Assembly: GCF_000327385.1 (NCBI RefSeq) | Contig: NW_008710892.1 | Coordinates: 134,787 to 198,786 of the forward strand | DNA: 64,000 nucleotides | Direction of reading: 5' to 3' | DNA from: Lottia gigantea | Lineage: Eukaryota; Mollusca; Gastropoda; Lottiidae | Shown: positions 47,165-58,282 of the stretch, piece after piece | Layout: every line of letters starts with the position of its first letter | How positions within the stretch are numbered: the first letter of the stretch is position 1 | Program-made: the position numbers and the translations under genes | The notes under the pieces: model-generated | Databases searched by the model: none | What the model saw: only the letters and a program-made list of their open reading frames with translations | Told to the model about the DNA's origin: nothing

Positions 47165-50100
47165 TGATGTCATCAAATTTCGTGTGTTTTCATTGGTGTA
47201 AGATATTCAATATTGGTGCATGTGCTGCGTATGTGTGACGACTTCAAATTGGCATCGTTCCAAATCGTGGATTGATGCTGAAGTCAAAATTAACCAATGG
47301 CAGTGTTTGGATTTGGATTGTAGCCTGTCTGTGTTGTGGCTGTTAGCCAATCAGAGTAAGGATGCTGGATTTACGGCTGTTTTTAGGCTACGAACGTCCT
47401 TCGAGAGAATTTTTGCCACAACAATTTGGATGTGGTGTATTTGGATTTTATTTAGTTTTTGCCACGATCGTGGTAAACTGTTAATTGTTACTAAGTTATG
47501 TTAATTTGTTTTAAAAGACTAGCCAATAATTATGTACATAAACAGAAAAAAGTATAAAAGTGGCGGAAAAAAAGACTCCATATGTTAAGAAGTCGGCCAT
47601 GATATATCTTCACGCTAGTCTTTTTAAATCTACCGGTATTTTAATTTCTCATATCCTCCGTTGTCACCTTGACAACAAATACTGTCACAAAATCTGAAAT
47701 CAAATCGTACATAATTTCTGCAAAAAATTGTGAATTTAATTTAATTATGCAGATGATGATATTCTAAATAATATTTCTCAAATGCAAATTATTTTGTGTC
47801 ATTATGTATCACAATGTTGCCTTATCCAATTTTCAGTTGCTTCAAAAAAATAAAACAACATTCCAACTTTTCAATTCAAATTCTCACCTTTATATCTCTG
47901 GTCGCTTTTAGAAATATTTTTGAAAATTGTAAAAAGTTAAAAAATAACAAAAAAAAATGTTATCATTCGGAGGTATAAAGGCTGAGACGAAAATATTTCC
48001 AGTTCAGTTTGAGTGAAAACTAAGATATAACGCGTAGAATTTAGATTTGACTTCTGACTCTTAGTTGAGCTCCAGAAAATATTGAATTAGCTCCAGAAAA
48101 AAAATGGACATATGATGAAATTTGTGAGATGTTTCGTATTTATTTATCCATTCTTTTTGATATTTGTAATGAAATTAAAAATTATTTTCCTGTATTTTTA
48201 GAAAACTGTCTTCATTTTGTTTTTTTCAATGTGGTCTATCTTATTTCTGTATCTTTTATGTAAATTCTGTTTTCCTGATCTTTGTCTGCTGTAAGACTTT
48301 GTCACCTGTATGATCTCGTCTATGTGAATATTGCTTTAAAAATACTGGATAATCAGTGCCAAACTTTAAAGTTCACTTTGTATTTGTGTTCTTTTCAAAA
48401 ACTGGTCTTTTGAATTATAATTTTGAATCTGTGAAAACTTTTCCAAAATACATGCTGCTATTTCTGTCTAAATACTTTCTGGTCTATTCAATATCATTAT
48501 CACCCTTGACGTAAACTCTACAGTCAGACCCTGTTTAACAATTACTCCCCCTGACTTTTAACCCCTGTTTTTAGTAATAAAACCGAAGGAAGGATTTCAA
48601 TTTGAGTGTTTTTTTATTCTCTTTTAAAAATTCAACAATTTTGTTACTTAATTTATTGAATATTTTAAAGTAACTGAAGAATTAGGAAAGTTAAAAATTT
48701 GATTGGTCTTTGACATTTTGTATTGGATTTATAACTTACAATTAAAAATAAGACTGAATTATTATCTTCGGAACAACCTCTTGTAGTTATTAACTTTAAG
48801 TAGTTGTAAGTTTATACCGTATCTTGCTGGTGAATTCATTCCACATCATTTTAGAAGATGTCAAATCGGAATTTGCAAACTCAGTAACCTTTTTGTGAGT
48901 TATAGATTTAACACAAAATGTCTTGAATAAATTAACTCTCTGTAATTAAAGTTGATAATTAATATCTCATTAATATATCCGATTCATTTAATTAATATTA
49001 ATAAATTTAAATGATCTCTTAATGAAAGACTAGAAAATTTATATTATAAGATAAATAAATGGTTAATTAATTTTTTTATATTTACCAGAGATTAGAATTC
49101 ATCTGGAATAATTAAGTAACTAGGTTTTACTTTTAGATTAATGAAATTTAGTAGTGTTTGAAATAGGTTAAGTTAGGGTTAATGTATGTCAAAAATTTAT
49201 TTAAAGAAAAGCTTGTACATTACTATATCTAAAAGTCATAAAACAATTTCTTTTTTTAGCATATTCATGATTAGAAGACCTTTTTAGTTACCACCATTAA
49301 AATCAAAAACGTGCTTATGGAATTTCACAATTATAAAACATTATAGAGAACTGCAATGTCTGTTTGTTCAAATATATAAATTGTTTTTACAAAATGCTTT
49401 TGTGTAATGTTCTTTTCGGAATACAATTTGCATTTGTCCTTCATTCAAAATACCTCATAAGATACAATTCTGTTTCATATAAAAAGAAACTAAATCAAAA
49501 AGTAATAAATATATTTTCAGTATTCTAAGATCATTTCATTATTTTTAAAGTATTATTTTCACTGATTGTAAAATTTTGATAATAGAAACAATTTTAAAGA
49601 TCCATTTTGCGTGAATCTGACAGATTTGAACTTTTGCTTATTGTGCATTTTCATACATTGTTTCTATTCTGAATTGAATAATCTTTGAAATAAGTTATTA
49701 ATATAATTTTTCTACTTAAATACTAAGTTATAGAAATGTTAGGGTAAAGGCCAAGGTCATTATTAGGATTTAAGAAAATTAAAATTATAATAAAAGCATA
49801 TATGTGTAGTTGAAAAATGTTTTCGTTTTTTTTGTGTCTTTGTTAAAATTTTTGTTAATAATATAAAGAGATGTATATAGTGCTGTTGAAACTTAAAAAG
49901 CGGGGAAAACTTTGAATAAACGCCCTCGCTTTGAATCACACTTACAAAATAATGTACATAAGCTGATCAAAAGAAAAAAAAATACCAAAAAAATCAAGAA
50001 AAAAAAATTGTGAAAATATTGGAAAGGAGTGAGCATGTAAATAAACATTATTTTCAGGGCCTTTTTTATTCATTTCATTTCTTCTCTCTGTCTACCTATC

Positions 50101-50599
50101 CTGAATAAATTGTCATTTATTCGTTTACAGACACAATGAACCATGAACTTAGGATATTAATAGTGAACCCCATGATCTTTAAGGATATTTTAGAAATATG
50201 AGATTTGGTCAATTGAAAAGTGTAATCTAATATACTGGAAGGGTTTTAATAGTTCATGTTCATTGCAATGTTCTATGATTTTATTCAATTATTCCGCAAC
50301 CAAAACTGAACCACTTATTTGAAGAACTTGGGCCTGTCACTGGAAATATCTTGATTTGAAAATCTTCTTATAATTCTAAGATATCTGATTGGTCATATTA
50401 ATTAATTAACAACATTATTATCCAATCAGATCTTTGAATCATAATGAGAATTTTCAGTTGAGATATTTCAGCTAACAACCAGACAAATTCTGTTATTTAG
50501 AAATGAAATTGTAAGAGTTTTTGTCAAGAATTTGAATAATAATTGTAACTTTCTGTGGAATCAATCATATTTTATTAGTCATATCAAATTTCTCTGTCT
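47165..50599. other. TENT4 3' UTR and downstream AT-rich region
   Basis: No gene is supported. The 94-residue frame at 47220-47504 directly after the TENT4 stop resembles no family I know. AATAAA copies occur near 47848, 49914 and 50041, so the 3' UTR could be short or nearly 3 kb; vertebrate TENT4 3' UTRs are long. The last part contains a foldback element at 50338-50472. Confidence 0.45.
50338..50472. mobile_element. Foldback element, about 135 bp (CCAAT type)
   Basis: Two arms of about 52 bp, GAAATATCTTGATTTGAAAA... and its inverse ...TTTTCAGTTGAGATATTTC, converge on TCTGATTGG / CCAATCAGA around an AT-rich loop of about 30 bases. No coding capacity. A smaller element with the same inner TCTGATTGG ends lies at 51258-51333. 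Confidence 0.65.
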
Positions 50600-50718
50600 G
50601 GACCCCGTTTCTCAATCATTGGTACGACTAAACTAGAAAGTTTTTGACGTTATCAAATTGTTAATCTTACGTTAAACATTACACATGGTTGTACGTTAAT
50701 CTACCAGAAACAGGGTCC
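50600..50718. mobile_element. Short element with 13-bp terminal inverted repeats
   Basis: The ends are GGACCCCGTTTCT and AGAAACAGGGTCC, inverted with one mismatch. The interior is not strongly palindromic. The terminal CCCTGTTTCT recalls the CCCTGTATTCT ends of the elements at 9427 and 36312, so it may be a related subfamily. Confidence 0.5.
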
Positions 50719-50764
50719 TGTACAACTTGAATGATATTTTATTTTATTTAGAAACGTGCTCAGG

Positions 50765-50885
50765 TTCTTGTCAAAATTACCCTTATTGCACACTGTATGG
50801 TGTTGTCTGTCTTCAGCAGCCAATTAGGGGCAGAACCTAGGTCAGTAAAAAAAATCAGAAACCGATTAAGGTGCAGGACAGTTAC
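50765..50885 (+). repeat. SINE-like family A copy
   Basis: CAAAATTACCCTTATTGCAC, ACTGTATGGTGTTGTCTGTC, AGCCAATTAGGGGCAGAAC and AAGGTGCAGGACAG follow family A order; the ATTTC tail is absent. Confidence 0.55.
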
Positions 50886-51257
50886 ATAAATTAATGTCAT
50901 CTAAACATTTCAAAAGTTACTTTAATTGGAGGTAGAAAAAGTGATAAATATAGGTTAAACTCAAGGTTTTAATTGCAATTTATTTTTGCCATCCATAGCA
51001 ACAACTGTCTAAATCAGCATATCCTCTACCCCAAAACATGGCAATCGTTTCTGATGTTAGGTGGAATTAGCCCTAGAGGTACAGATATTTTTGTCTGATG
51101 ATGTACTTGTAGGTATATATTTAAGGATAATAATTCTTGATTGATTTTTCAAAATAAATGGTTCATTTTCCTGTAAATCAGAGTTCTATCACGTGGTTTC
51201 TATGTATGCGTTGTTGGTCTAATGTAAAACATCGGACAAATAAGTACATCATAACTT

Positions 51258-51333
51258 GATAATTTCAGCAATTCTGATTGGTTAGAAAGAATTCATTTAT
51301 GGAGTTGACCAATCAGAGTAGTTGAAATTATCA
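51258..51333. mobile_element. Foldback element, 76 bp (CCAAT type)
   Basis: TGATAATTTCAGCAATTC followed by TGATTGGTTA pairs with TGACCAATCAGA and GTTGAAATTATCA around a loop of about 20 bases. The inner arm is shared with 50338-50472. No coding capacity. Confidence 0.6.
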
Positions 51334-51689
51334 GTATTTATGTTTAAATTGATGCATCTTTATTCAAAGTAGATTTGGGGTTTTGAAATGATGATACTGT
51401 CTGTGCTTTTACTGGACATCAATCCATGCCAAGAGACCATTATACTAAAATAAACGACCCGTTTTGACGATAATTAGTCCAAATGATAATTAAGTGCAAT
51501 GTAAATGAATATTCTGTTTATATATTATTTAATTCTGGGTTATTTTTTGCGAATTTTTTTGACATGACGATAAAAGCTCGATGTAATAATTTTATGATCA
51601 GTAATTAAACACTCAAACCCAATAAATTCTTTTGTTTTTCATATTTCCCATTTCCAGCAATAATTCCCTGGCTTAATTTTCACAGGAGG

Positions 51690-52641
51690 GGATGAAGAGA
51701 TGACTGGGAAGGGAAAAAAGAGGATGAGTAATCACTGAGTGGGGGAAAAGGGATGAGTAATCATTTAGAGGGGATTAGTTATCACAGAGAGGGAAAAGTG
51801 ATGAGTTATCACTGAGAAGGGGGAAAAGGGACGAGTAGTCACTGAGAGGGGGAAAAGGGATGAGTATTCACTGAAAAAGGGGAAGAGTAATCACTGAAAG
51901 GGGGAAAAGGGATGAGTAATCACTGAGTGGGGGGAAAGTGATGAGTAATCACTGAGAGGGGGAAAAGGGGATGAGTAATCACTGAAAGGGGGGAAAGGGA
52001 TGAGTAATCACTGAGAGGAGGACAAGGGATGAGTAATCACTGAAAGTGGAAAAAGGGATAAGTAATCACTGAGGAGGGGGAAAAGGGATGAGTAGTCCCT
52101 GAGAGGGGGAAAAGAGATGAGTTATCACTGAAAAAGGGAAAAAGGATGAGTAATCACTAAGTGGGGGAAAAGTTATGAGTAATCACTGAGAGGGGAGAAA
52201 GAGGATGAGTAATCACTGAGAGGGGGAAAGGGATGAGTAATCACTGAAAGGGGGAAAAGGGATGAGTAATCACTGAGAGGGGGAAAAGGGATGAGTAATT
52301 GTTAAGGGTGGAAAAGGGAATGAGTAATCAATAAGTGGGGAAAAGGGGGTGAGTAATCACTGAGTGGGGGAAAGGGGGTGAGTAATTTATGAGAGGGGGG
52401 AAAGGGGTGAGTAATCACTGAGTGGGGGAAAGGGGTGAGTAATCACTGAGTGGGGGAAAAGTTATGAGTAATCACAGAGAGGGGGAAAAGGGATGAGTAA
52501 TCACTGAGAGGGGGAAAGGGATGATTAATCACTGAAAGTGGAAAAAGGGATAAGTAATCCCTGAGGAGGGGAAAAGGGATGAGTAGTCCCTGAGAGGGGG
52601 AAAAGGGATGAGTATTCACAGAAAGGGGGAGGGGAAGAGTA
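51690..52641. repeat. G-rich minisatellite, about 28-30 bp, first block
   Basis: About 32 imperfect units of GATGAGTAATCACTGAGAG plus GGGGAAAAGG run up to the assembly gap. The strand is strongly asymmetric (A/G-rich on plus). Open frames here are artefacts. Confidence 0.9.
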
Positions 52642-52818
52642 NNNNNNNNNNNNNNNNNNNNNNNNNNNNNNNNNNNNNNNNNNNNNNNNNNNNNNNNNNN
52701 NNNNNNNNNNNNNNNNNNNNNNNNNNNNNNNNNNNNNNNNNNNNNNNNNNNNNNNNNNNNNNNNNNNNNNNNNNNNNNNNNNNNNNNNNNNNNNNNNNNN
52801 NNNNNNNNNNNNNNNNNN
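52642..52818. other. Assembly gap (177 Ns)
   Basis: This is a run of N inside the minisatellite. The true length of the array is unknown, since assemblers commonly break or collapse in such repeats. Confidence 0.99.
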
Positions 52819-52965
52819 TAGGGGGGAAAGAGTTGAGAAATTACTGGTATGGGGGAAAAGGGGATAAGTAATAACTAGGAGGGGGAAAGGGGTGAGTAAT
52901 AATGTGAGGGAGAAAGGGATGAGTAATCACTTAGAGGGTAAAAATCATATCAAAAGGCGAAAAAG
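52819..52965. repeat. G-rich minisatellite after the gap
   Basis: Four to five diverged units of the same G-rich repeat continue after the gap (GGGGGAAAGGGGTGAGTAAT and similar), then decay into the 21-bp array. Confidence 0.8.
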
Positions 52966-52974
52966 GAACGAGTA

Positions 52975-53708
52975 ATCACGACAAGAGGTGAGTAATAAAT
53001 GGACAGAGATGAGTAATCATGAAATAGAGATTAGTAATCATGGGATTGAGATGAGTAATCATGAGATAGAGATGAGAAATCATTGGATAGAGTAATTATG
53101 GGAGGGAGATGAGTAATCATGGGATAGAGATGAGTAATCATGGGATAGATATGAGTAATCATGAGTTGAGATGTGTAATCAAGAGATGAGTAATTAAGTG
53201 ATAGAGATGAGTAATCAAGTGATAGAGACGAATAATAATTGATGAGTAATCATGTGATAAAGATGAGTAATTGTGAGGTAGAGATGAGTAATCATGGAAT
53301 AGAGATGAGTAATCATGGGATGGAGATGAGTAAATCATTGGATAAAGATGAGTAATTATCGGATAAAGGTGAGTAATCATTGGATAAAGATGAGTAATTG
53401 TGGGATAGAGATGCGTAATCAAAGGATGGAGATGAGTAATCATGGGATAGAGATGAGTAATCATGAAATAGAGATGAGTAATCATGAGATAGAGATGAGT
53501 AATCAGTGGATAGGGATGAGTAATCATGAGATAGAGATGAGTAATCATGAGATAGAGATGAGTAATCAAGGGATAGAGATGAGTAATCATGGAAAAGATG
53601 AGTAATCATGAGATAGAGATGAGTAATCATGGGATAGAGGTGAGTAATCATGGGATAGAGGTGAGTAATCAAGGAATGGAGAAATCATGGACTTGAGATG
53701 AGTAATCA
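52975..53708. repeat. 21-bp minisatellite GATGAGTAATCATGGGATAGA
   Basis: About 33 units with variable ends (ATGAGATAGA, ATGGGATAGA, AAGTGATAGA) share GATGAGTAATCA with the previous array. The minus-strand frames of 119-143 residues are seven-residue repeats (ITHLYPM type) and are artefacts of a period divisible by three. Confidence 0.9.
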
Positions 53709-54112
53709 CAAAAATTTATCATATAAATACTTATTTTATTTACAACATAAACCATTATAAATGAAGACAATACTGACAATACTCTTGTGTAATATATTAG
53801 ACTCTAAGATTTGGCTAATAGGCCATTCCTGGTAAATCAAGGCAGTCTAAGTTAAATATATGAAGTTACATCTTTTATGACTGTTAGAAAATACGGCAAA
53901 ATCTGCAACCCTGGTCAACTCGGGCTTAAAGTTTTTCTCAAAATAATAACGTGAACTATTGTAGAGCTGTAATTTGTTTTTGTCAGAGCTGTTGATCTTT
54001 ATTTCTCTCTTTCTATTTGAAATAACAATATTATTTTTTCACATTAGAATTCGAAAGATGTAGAGCTCTAATTCTTTTCATTTCACAATGAACATTTCAC
54101 ATCATTAGCCAT

Positions 54113-54118
54113 TTTATT
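54113..54118 (-). terminator. Poly(A) signal AATAAA for NKIRAS
   Basis: The minus-strand reading is AATAAA, 29 bases beyond the NKIRAS stop. A second copy lies at 53998-54003. Confidence 0.5.
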
Positions 54119-54146
54119 ATCTCAATTTCAATCTGAGAGATTGTCT

Positions 54147-56362
54147 TTATGTTTCTACACTGTTAACTACTGTTGATTTGGCCTTTCTTCCTGGTAAAAA
54201 TGTTGATTTACCTAAAATAAAGTATGGATTAATCATCAGGCTTTAATGTACAATATGAATTGATTACAAGAGTTATGTCCCTTATGTTACTTAATCCATC
54301 AACTTCGCAGCCCATGGGCCTGTCCTAGCAGACAATTCAACTTGCTACTGACTAAGCTACTCCACTGCTTGGTTGTATTAGGATCAATGCTGGTTTTTCA
54401 ATTCATCTACGCTTGCAAAAACAGAGATTAAGGCTGGTAAAAAAGGTTTTTAATTAGACTACTAGGCCTCTTAACAATAAAAAGACAGAATTCTACTAGA
54501 AATGGAAAGGAAAATAAATAAATGAAGGTTGAACTTACTAGGTGGTTGAGTTATTTTTGAAGTAAGATGTATAAAGGGTTCGACTAGAGATTGACGATTT
54601 GCCACGGAAACTTCCCATAATCGGACTGAAACAAACATACACCAATGATTTATATATCCCGAGGGGGCCATGGGTAATGAGGGAGGTCGTAGATCGCGGA
54701 AGTGGGGACAGGGGTTAGTATTCATCCTGAAGCATCAAAATTCTACTCTGACTACCTCGAATAAGTTACAGACTTGATTAGAGGAATGTATGGCTACAAG
54801 TTTCCTTACATCTTATACTTACTCTTTTCCTTGTGGGACCATTTTAAAGCTGTATTAAACTCCACCTGTCTGGCCTCGTTCACTTCACTCTTGTTTCCGA
54901 TTACTATTATATGAGCCTGAACAAATAAAAAATATCTAAGTTATTTGAAGGCTCATTAAGGCAAAACTGCAATCACATTAGCCAGTCATATCTATCACTA
55001 TGTTAATCAAAAGCAGAGTATTGTTTCACCCCTAGTCCTTTACCAAACCTGTTGGCATTGATCTTTTCCAGATTATCCTTCAGTATTTAACAGCTTGGTC
55101 GACTTGAATGAGGGAAGATAACTTCCACTTGTTGACGAAGTCTGGCTACTGGCTTGTTTCAAGTGGCAGGATAGCAAACTTTCAAAAAAAATATTACCTT
55201 ATTATCTCTCACTTTTTCTATTTCTTTCTTTAAAGAGTCTAATCTTTGAAAGGAATCCCAACTGGTTACATCATAAACTAACGCAAAACCCTGAAATATT
55301 TGAAAGAATAAAGATACCAATAGAGGAGGAGCCGTGTCTGATATAATTTAATTCAGGATTATCAATACAGTTTGCAAAAGACAACCCCACATTTAACATA
55401 AAGAATAGATATCTTAAAATGAGATAAATTCATTTTACTTACATCTGGAAAAGAAAAATAATGTTTCGGCATTTCTGTTGATGGATCCTAAAAGTACAGA
55501 AAAATATCATGGAATTTCCTTTCCAAAAAAACTTGATACACAGTAATTGATAATGATAAATCAGATTCCAAAGTACATAACTACAACACCAGTGGTAGAG
55601 CCAAAAGCAGGGCACAGATAGCCCCCCCTCGCAGCCCCGAAGGCATGTTCTTCAGGCAAAAATCTTATAACTAGATTAGAAATCCGGGCAACCTCAGATA
55701 TTTCGCCCCCCCCTCAGTTGTAAACCTGGCTAGGCCACTGTACAACACATCCTAAACTCCTGAGTTCCATTCTCCGAAGATGCATAAAGTGGCCCTTACT
55801 TTGTGTTGATTTGAACTGCTGCAAGTTTATAGATTTCATATAATTTTGGGGCTTAAAGAGTGACCATCATAATAGTTGGTCATCTGATTTGAAACTTCAA
55901 CTTACCAAGCCAGCTGTATCATAAATTCTGACTCTTTCTTTAACCCCTCTATCTGTTTCTATGACAGCATTATAAATATCTTCAATCGTAGCAAACATTG
56001 GCTGAAATCATAGAAAAGTATTTCTTGGGCTTTGCCTACAGATTACAACTTTTTGGATCATAAATTCTTCATTCTTCTTTCTAAAATATCTAATTTATAA
56101 TACTCCATACTTAAATTGAAATTGCAGAAAAGTAGGCATAAAATGCATTATCTAATCACAAACTTGAAAAGGCTAAACTAGGTAATTTTGTCTCAAATGT
56201 TTGCATACAAACATACGATTTGATTTGTTTTTATTGAGGAATGAGGTTATTGTGAAAACTTACAGTGCCTAATTTGTGGTTACCATACAGCAGTTGTTCT
56301 ATTAAAGATGTTTTACCAACTCCAGTACACCCACAAACTAATATCTTGTTAATTTTACCCAT
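54147..56362 (-). CDS. NKIRAS: NKIRAS (kappa-B-Ras), small Ras-like GTPase
   Basis: Family knowledge: kappa-B-Ras proteins bind I-kappa-B and restrain its degradation, damping NF-kappa-B; they also curb Ral. Seven exons on the minus strand: 56362-56264, 56001-55906, 55487-55443, 55290-55198, 54916-54823, 54625-54539 and 54211-54147. Phases agree and the product has 192 residues, as in human NKIRAS1. Landmarks: P-loop GCTGVGKT, LLYGNH, ETDRGVKE, DTAGL, MPKHYFSF, SFQRLDSLKKEI, LWEVSVANR and a C-terminal FLPGRK with no CAAX box, as in the family. Where vertebrate proteins have a changed G3 motif (DTRGL), this one keeps Ala (DTAGL), with Leu at the Ras Gln61 position. The G4 motif reads NKSE instead of NKxD. 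The short last exon was found only from protein continuity. It is head to head with FoxH, 1.9 kb apart. Confidence 0.95.
54300..54385 (-). repeat. tRNA-like fragment in NKIRAS last intron
   Basis: On the minus strand TAGCTTAGTCAG fits the A box at 11 of 12 positions. The expected B box (TGCGAAGTTGATGG) is weak and no cloverleaf closes. It is probably a decayed tRNA-derived SINE head. Confidence 0.3.
55030..55120 (+). repeat. Dispersed repeat, family E (copy 2)
   Basis: CCTTTACCAAACCTGTTGGC, ATTGATCTTTTCCAGATTATC and AATGAGGGAAG match 10720-10825. It lies in the NKIRAS intron between exons 4 and 5. Confidence 0.5.
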
Positions 56363-58281
56363 TTCTGTATCTTCTAAGCCCTACCAGTGTACTGTTGTCA
56401 AAGCCCAATTCAATACCTACAAGCAAACTGTTGGTATGCAGTCTTTTCCAAGTGGGTCAGCATTTGAACAAGTTTCAAGTACACTTACTGCATTGAACTT
56501 GTAAACTTTTTCAATTTTAACACAGGAGAAGGTTAAATTACCTGGTAGTTTTGGTATTCATAAGACAATGTAGCCAAGCCACAATATAACCAGAGAGAAT
56601 TCAGACCACAACAGTAGACCATTTTCTCAAATAGATGAGTGGAGGCCTGTGAACTTGTGGAAGCTCTTTGTAAAAACATATGCTCTCTTTTATTTCATTT
56701 CTGGGGATGGGCCTCCCTCACAGGTGGAAGGCCTGTGTACTTGGTTCAACCAGTTCCTATTCCCCCAATATCATAATATGGAAGTTGAGCCACTGCCATT
56801 TTCACCACTATCTAGGGCATAACCATTGGTATGAAGGGATAGTTTGAACACCAGATATTATAAAAAGATGGACAATTATTATTATTTTCAATGCAACATA
56901 AAATTCAGACTAAAACATCCAGAGACAATGAAGTAATTCTAAATTAATTACCAAAACATTAAAATTTCGAGATTTAGTCAGCCATCTTGGAAATTTGTGA
57001 ATTGGAGTTACTTCCCTTGAAAAATTGTTCAAGAAGATTTAAAGCTATCATGGTTATAACATTAAGAAAAAGTGTTATTTTGAATTCCATCAGATTTGTC
57101 GATAATGATTAAAAGCCAAATTGAGATAAATCTTTTGGCATCACAATATTTGCAGACTTCTACGCGTGGGACAAATTACAAATGATAGGCAAACCCAATG
57201 AAAGATTATGCAATTTTCTGAAAGTTCAAGCGGCGTATTCTTTTAATTTCTTCGTGATCAATACCCGCAATTAGTTTATGACACAATTACGATCTTTACA
57301 CCTGATAGTCTGGGAAGGAATGGAAATAAAATTCCTGATTACTCGAGTATAATTTAACCCGCGGTTGATTACAGTGAGAACCGTTTTAATCCCGACTTAC
57401 TTTACCCATCACTCAAATTGAGTTCTAAATTTTGATTGGTCTTAAGATGTTCAAGAATATTTTTGATTGGTGGGTTTTGTATAAGTCACACCCACTGGAA
57501 ATTAGGGGTGTGTTTAATCACGATCTTCTTTAAATAGTCATATTTTTAATATATTCTACTAATTTTGTCCTAACGTATGTCGTGCTTCTTGCCGTCTGTT
57601 ATTATTTTTTTTGCACAAGGACCAAATTTTCAGCAGTTGAGATAAGGACTAGTATTTCAAGTAAGTAATATCTACTAGCTTCTTATAATTTGGAATGTTA
57701 GTCGCCAAGAATCGTACAATCCTACTCCACAGAAAACAAGAAAAATATTCCACAGCTATTGTTGACATAGTCAGAAATGCTTTGCCCACTATTCGACAAA
57801 AATATGTCATAAATGTTCATGTAGACTCCGATATCCAAAAAATAATAACTATAACTATAGCAACGGCGGTATTTGCTTAACCTAATCAAATCTCAGACCT
57901 TTCAGAGATGATACCGTCGGATGTTTTTATAAGAACACGTTAGCTTGAATGACTATAAAAGTGATGTTTGTAATTAATCAAATCAACCTAGTTGGCGGTA
58001 TCACCATCCGCTGGAAGCGAACGTTAACTAGTCATCTACCAACCAAATCAATTATTGAGTAAACGTAATCAATCACAACGAGCTTCCATTTCAATTCCAA
58101 TAAAAACATCCTGTATCAAATAATTACCTATATAACTAACCAAAAAGTCAAAATTATCAGACCATCATTCATCATTCTGTCATAGAAATGGAAAGGTATT
58201 TGATTTCGGTTTCGTTTATAGGAAAAGCTCAATCTGGATAACATGCATCGTTTCAGTAATAAACATTGGTTGTCATTTCAG
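56363..58281. other. Bidirectional upstream region of NKIRAS and FoxH
   Basis: 1.9 kb between the two start codons, with no other gene. It should hold both promoters and 5' UTRs. An acceptor AG at 58280-58281 ends one base before the FoxH start codon, so a FoxH leader exon lies upstream. A candidate is an ATG at 58188 with a donor at 58196. No TATA box was identified with confidence. Confidence 0.45.
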
Positions 58282-58282
58282 C

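Noticed and set aside
47220-47504. 94-residue frame just after TENT4
   Set aside because: It lies in the probable 3' UTR, Cys/Trp-rich with no recognisable protein or splice context.
52608-52871. Open frame across the N gap
   Set aside because: It exists only because Ns hide possible stops; both sides are minisatellite.
53159-53672. Minus- and plus-strand frames with seven-residue repeats
   Set aside because: They are translations of the 21-bp minisatellite; several frames are open for the same reason.
54471-54725. Minus-strand frame continuing past the NKIRAS exon 6 donor
   Set aside because: The reading beyond the donor is intron; the last exon at 54211-54147 continues the family sequence better (SKSTFLPGRK).
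57695-57880. 61-residue frame between NKIRAS and FoxH
   Set aside because: No recognisable protein; it lies in the shared upstream region and has no splice or poly(A) support.
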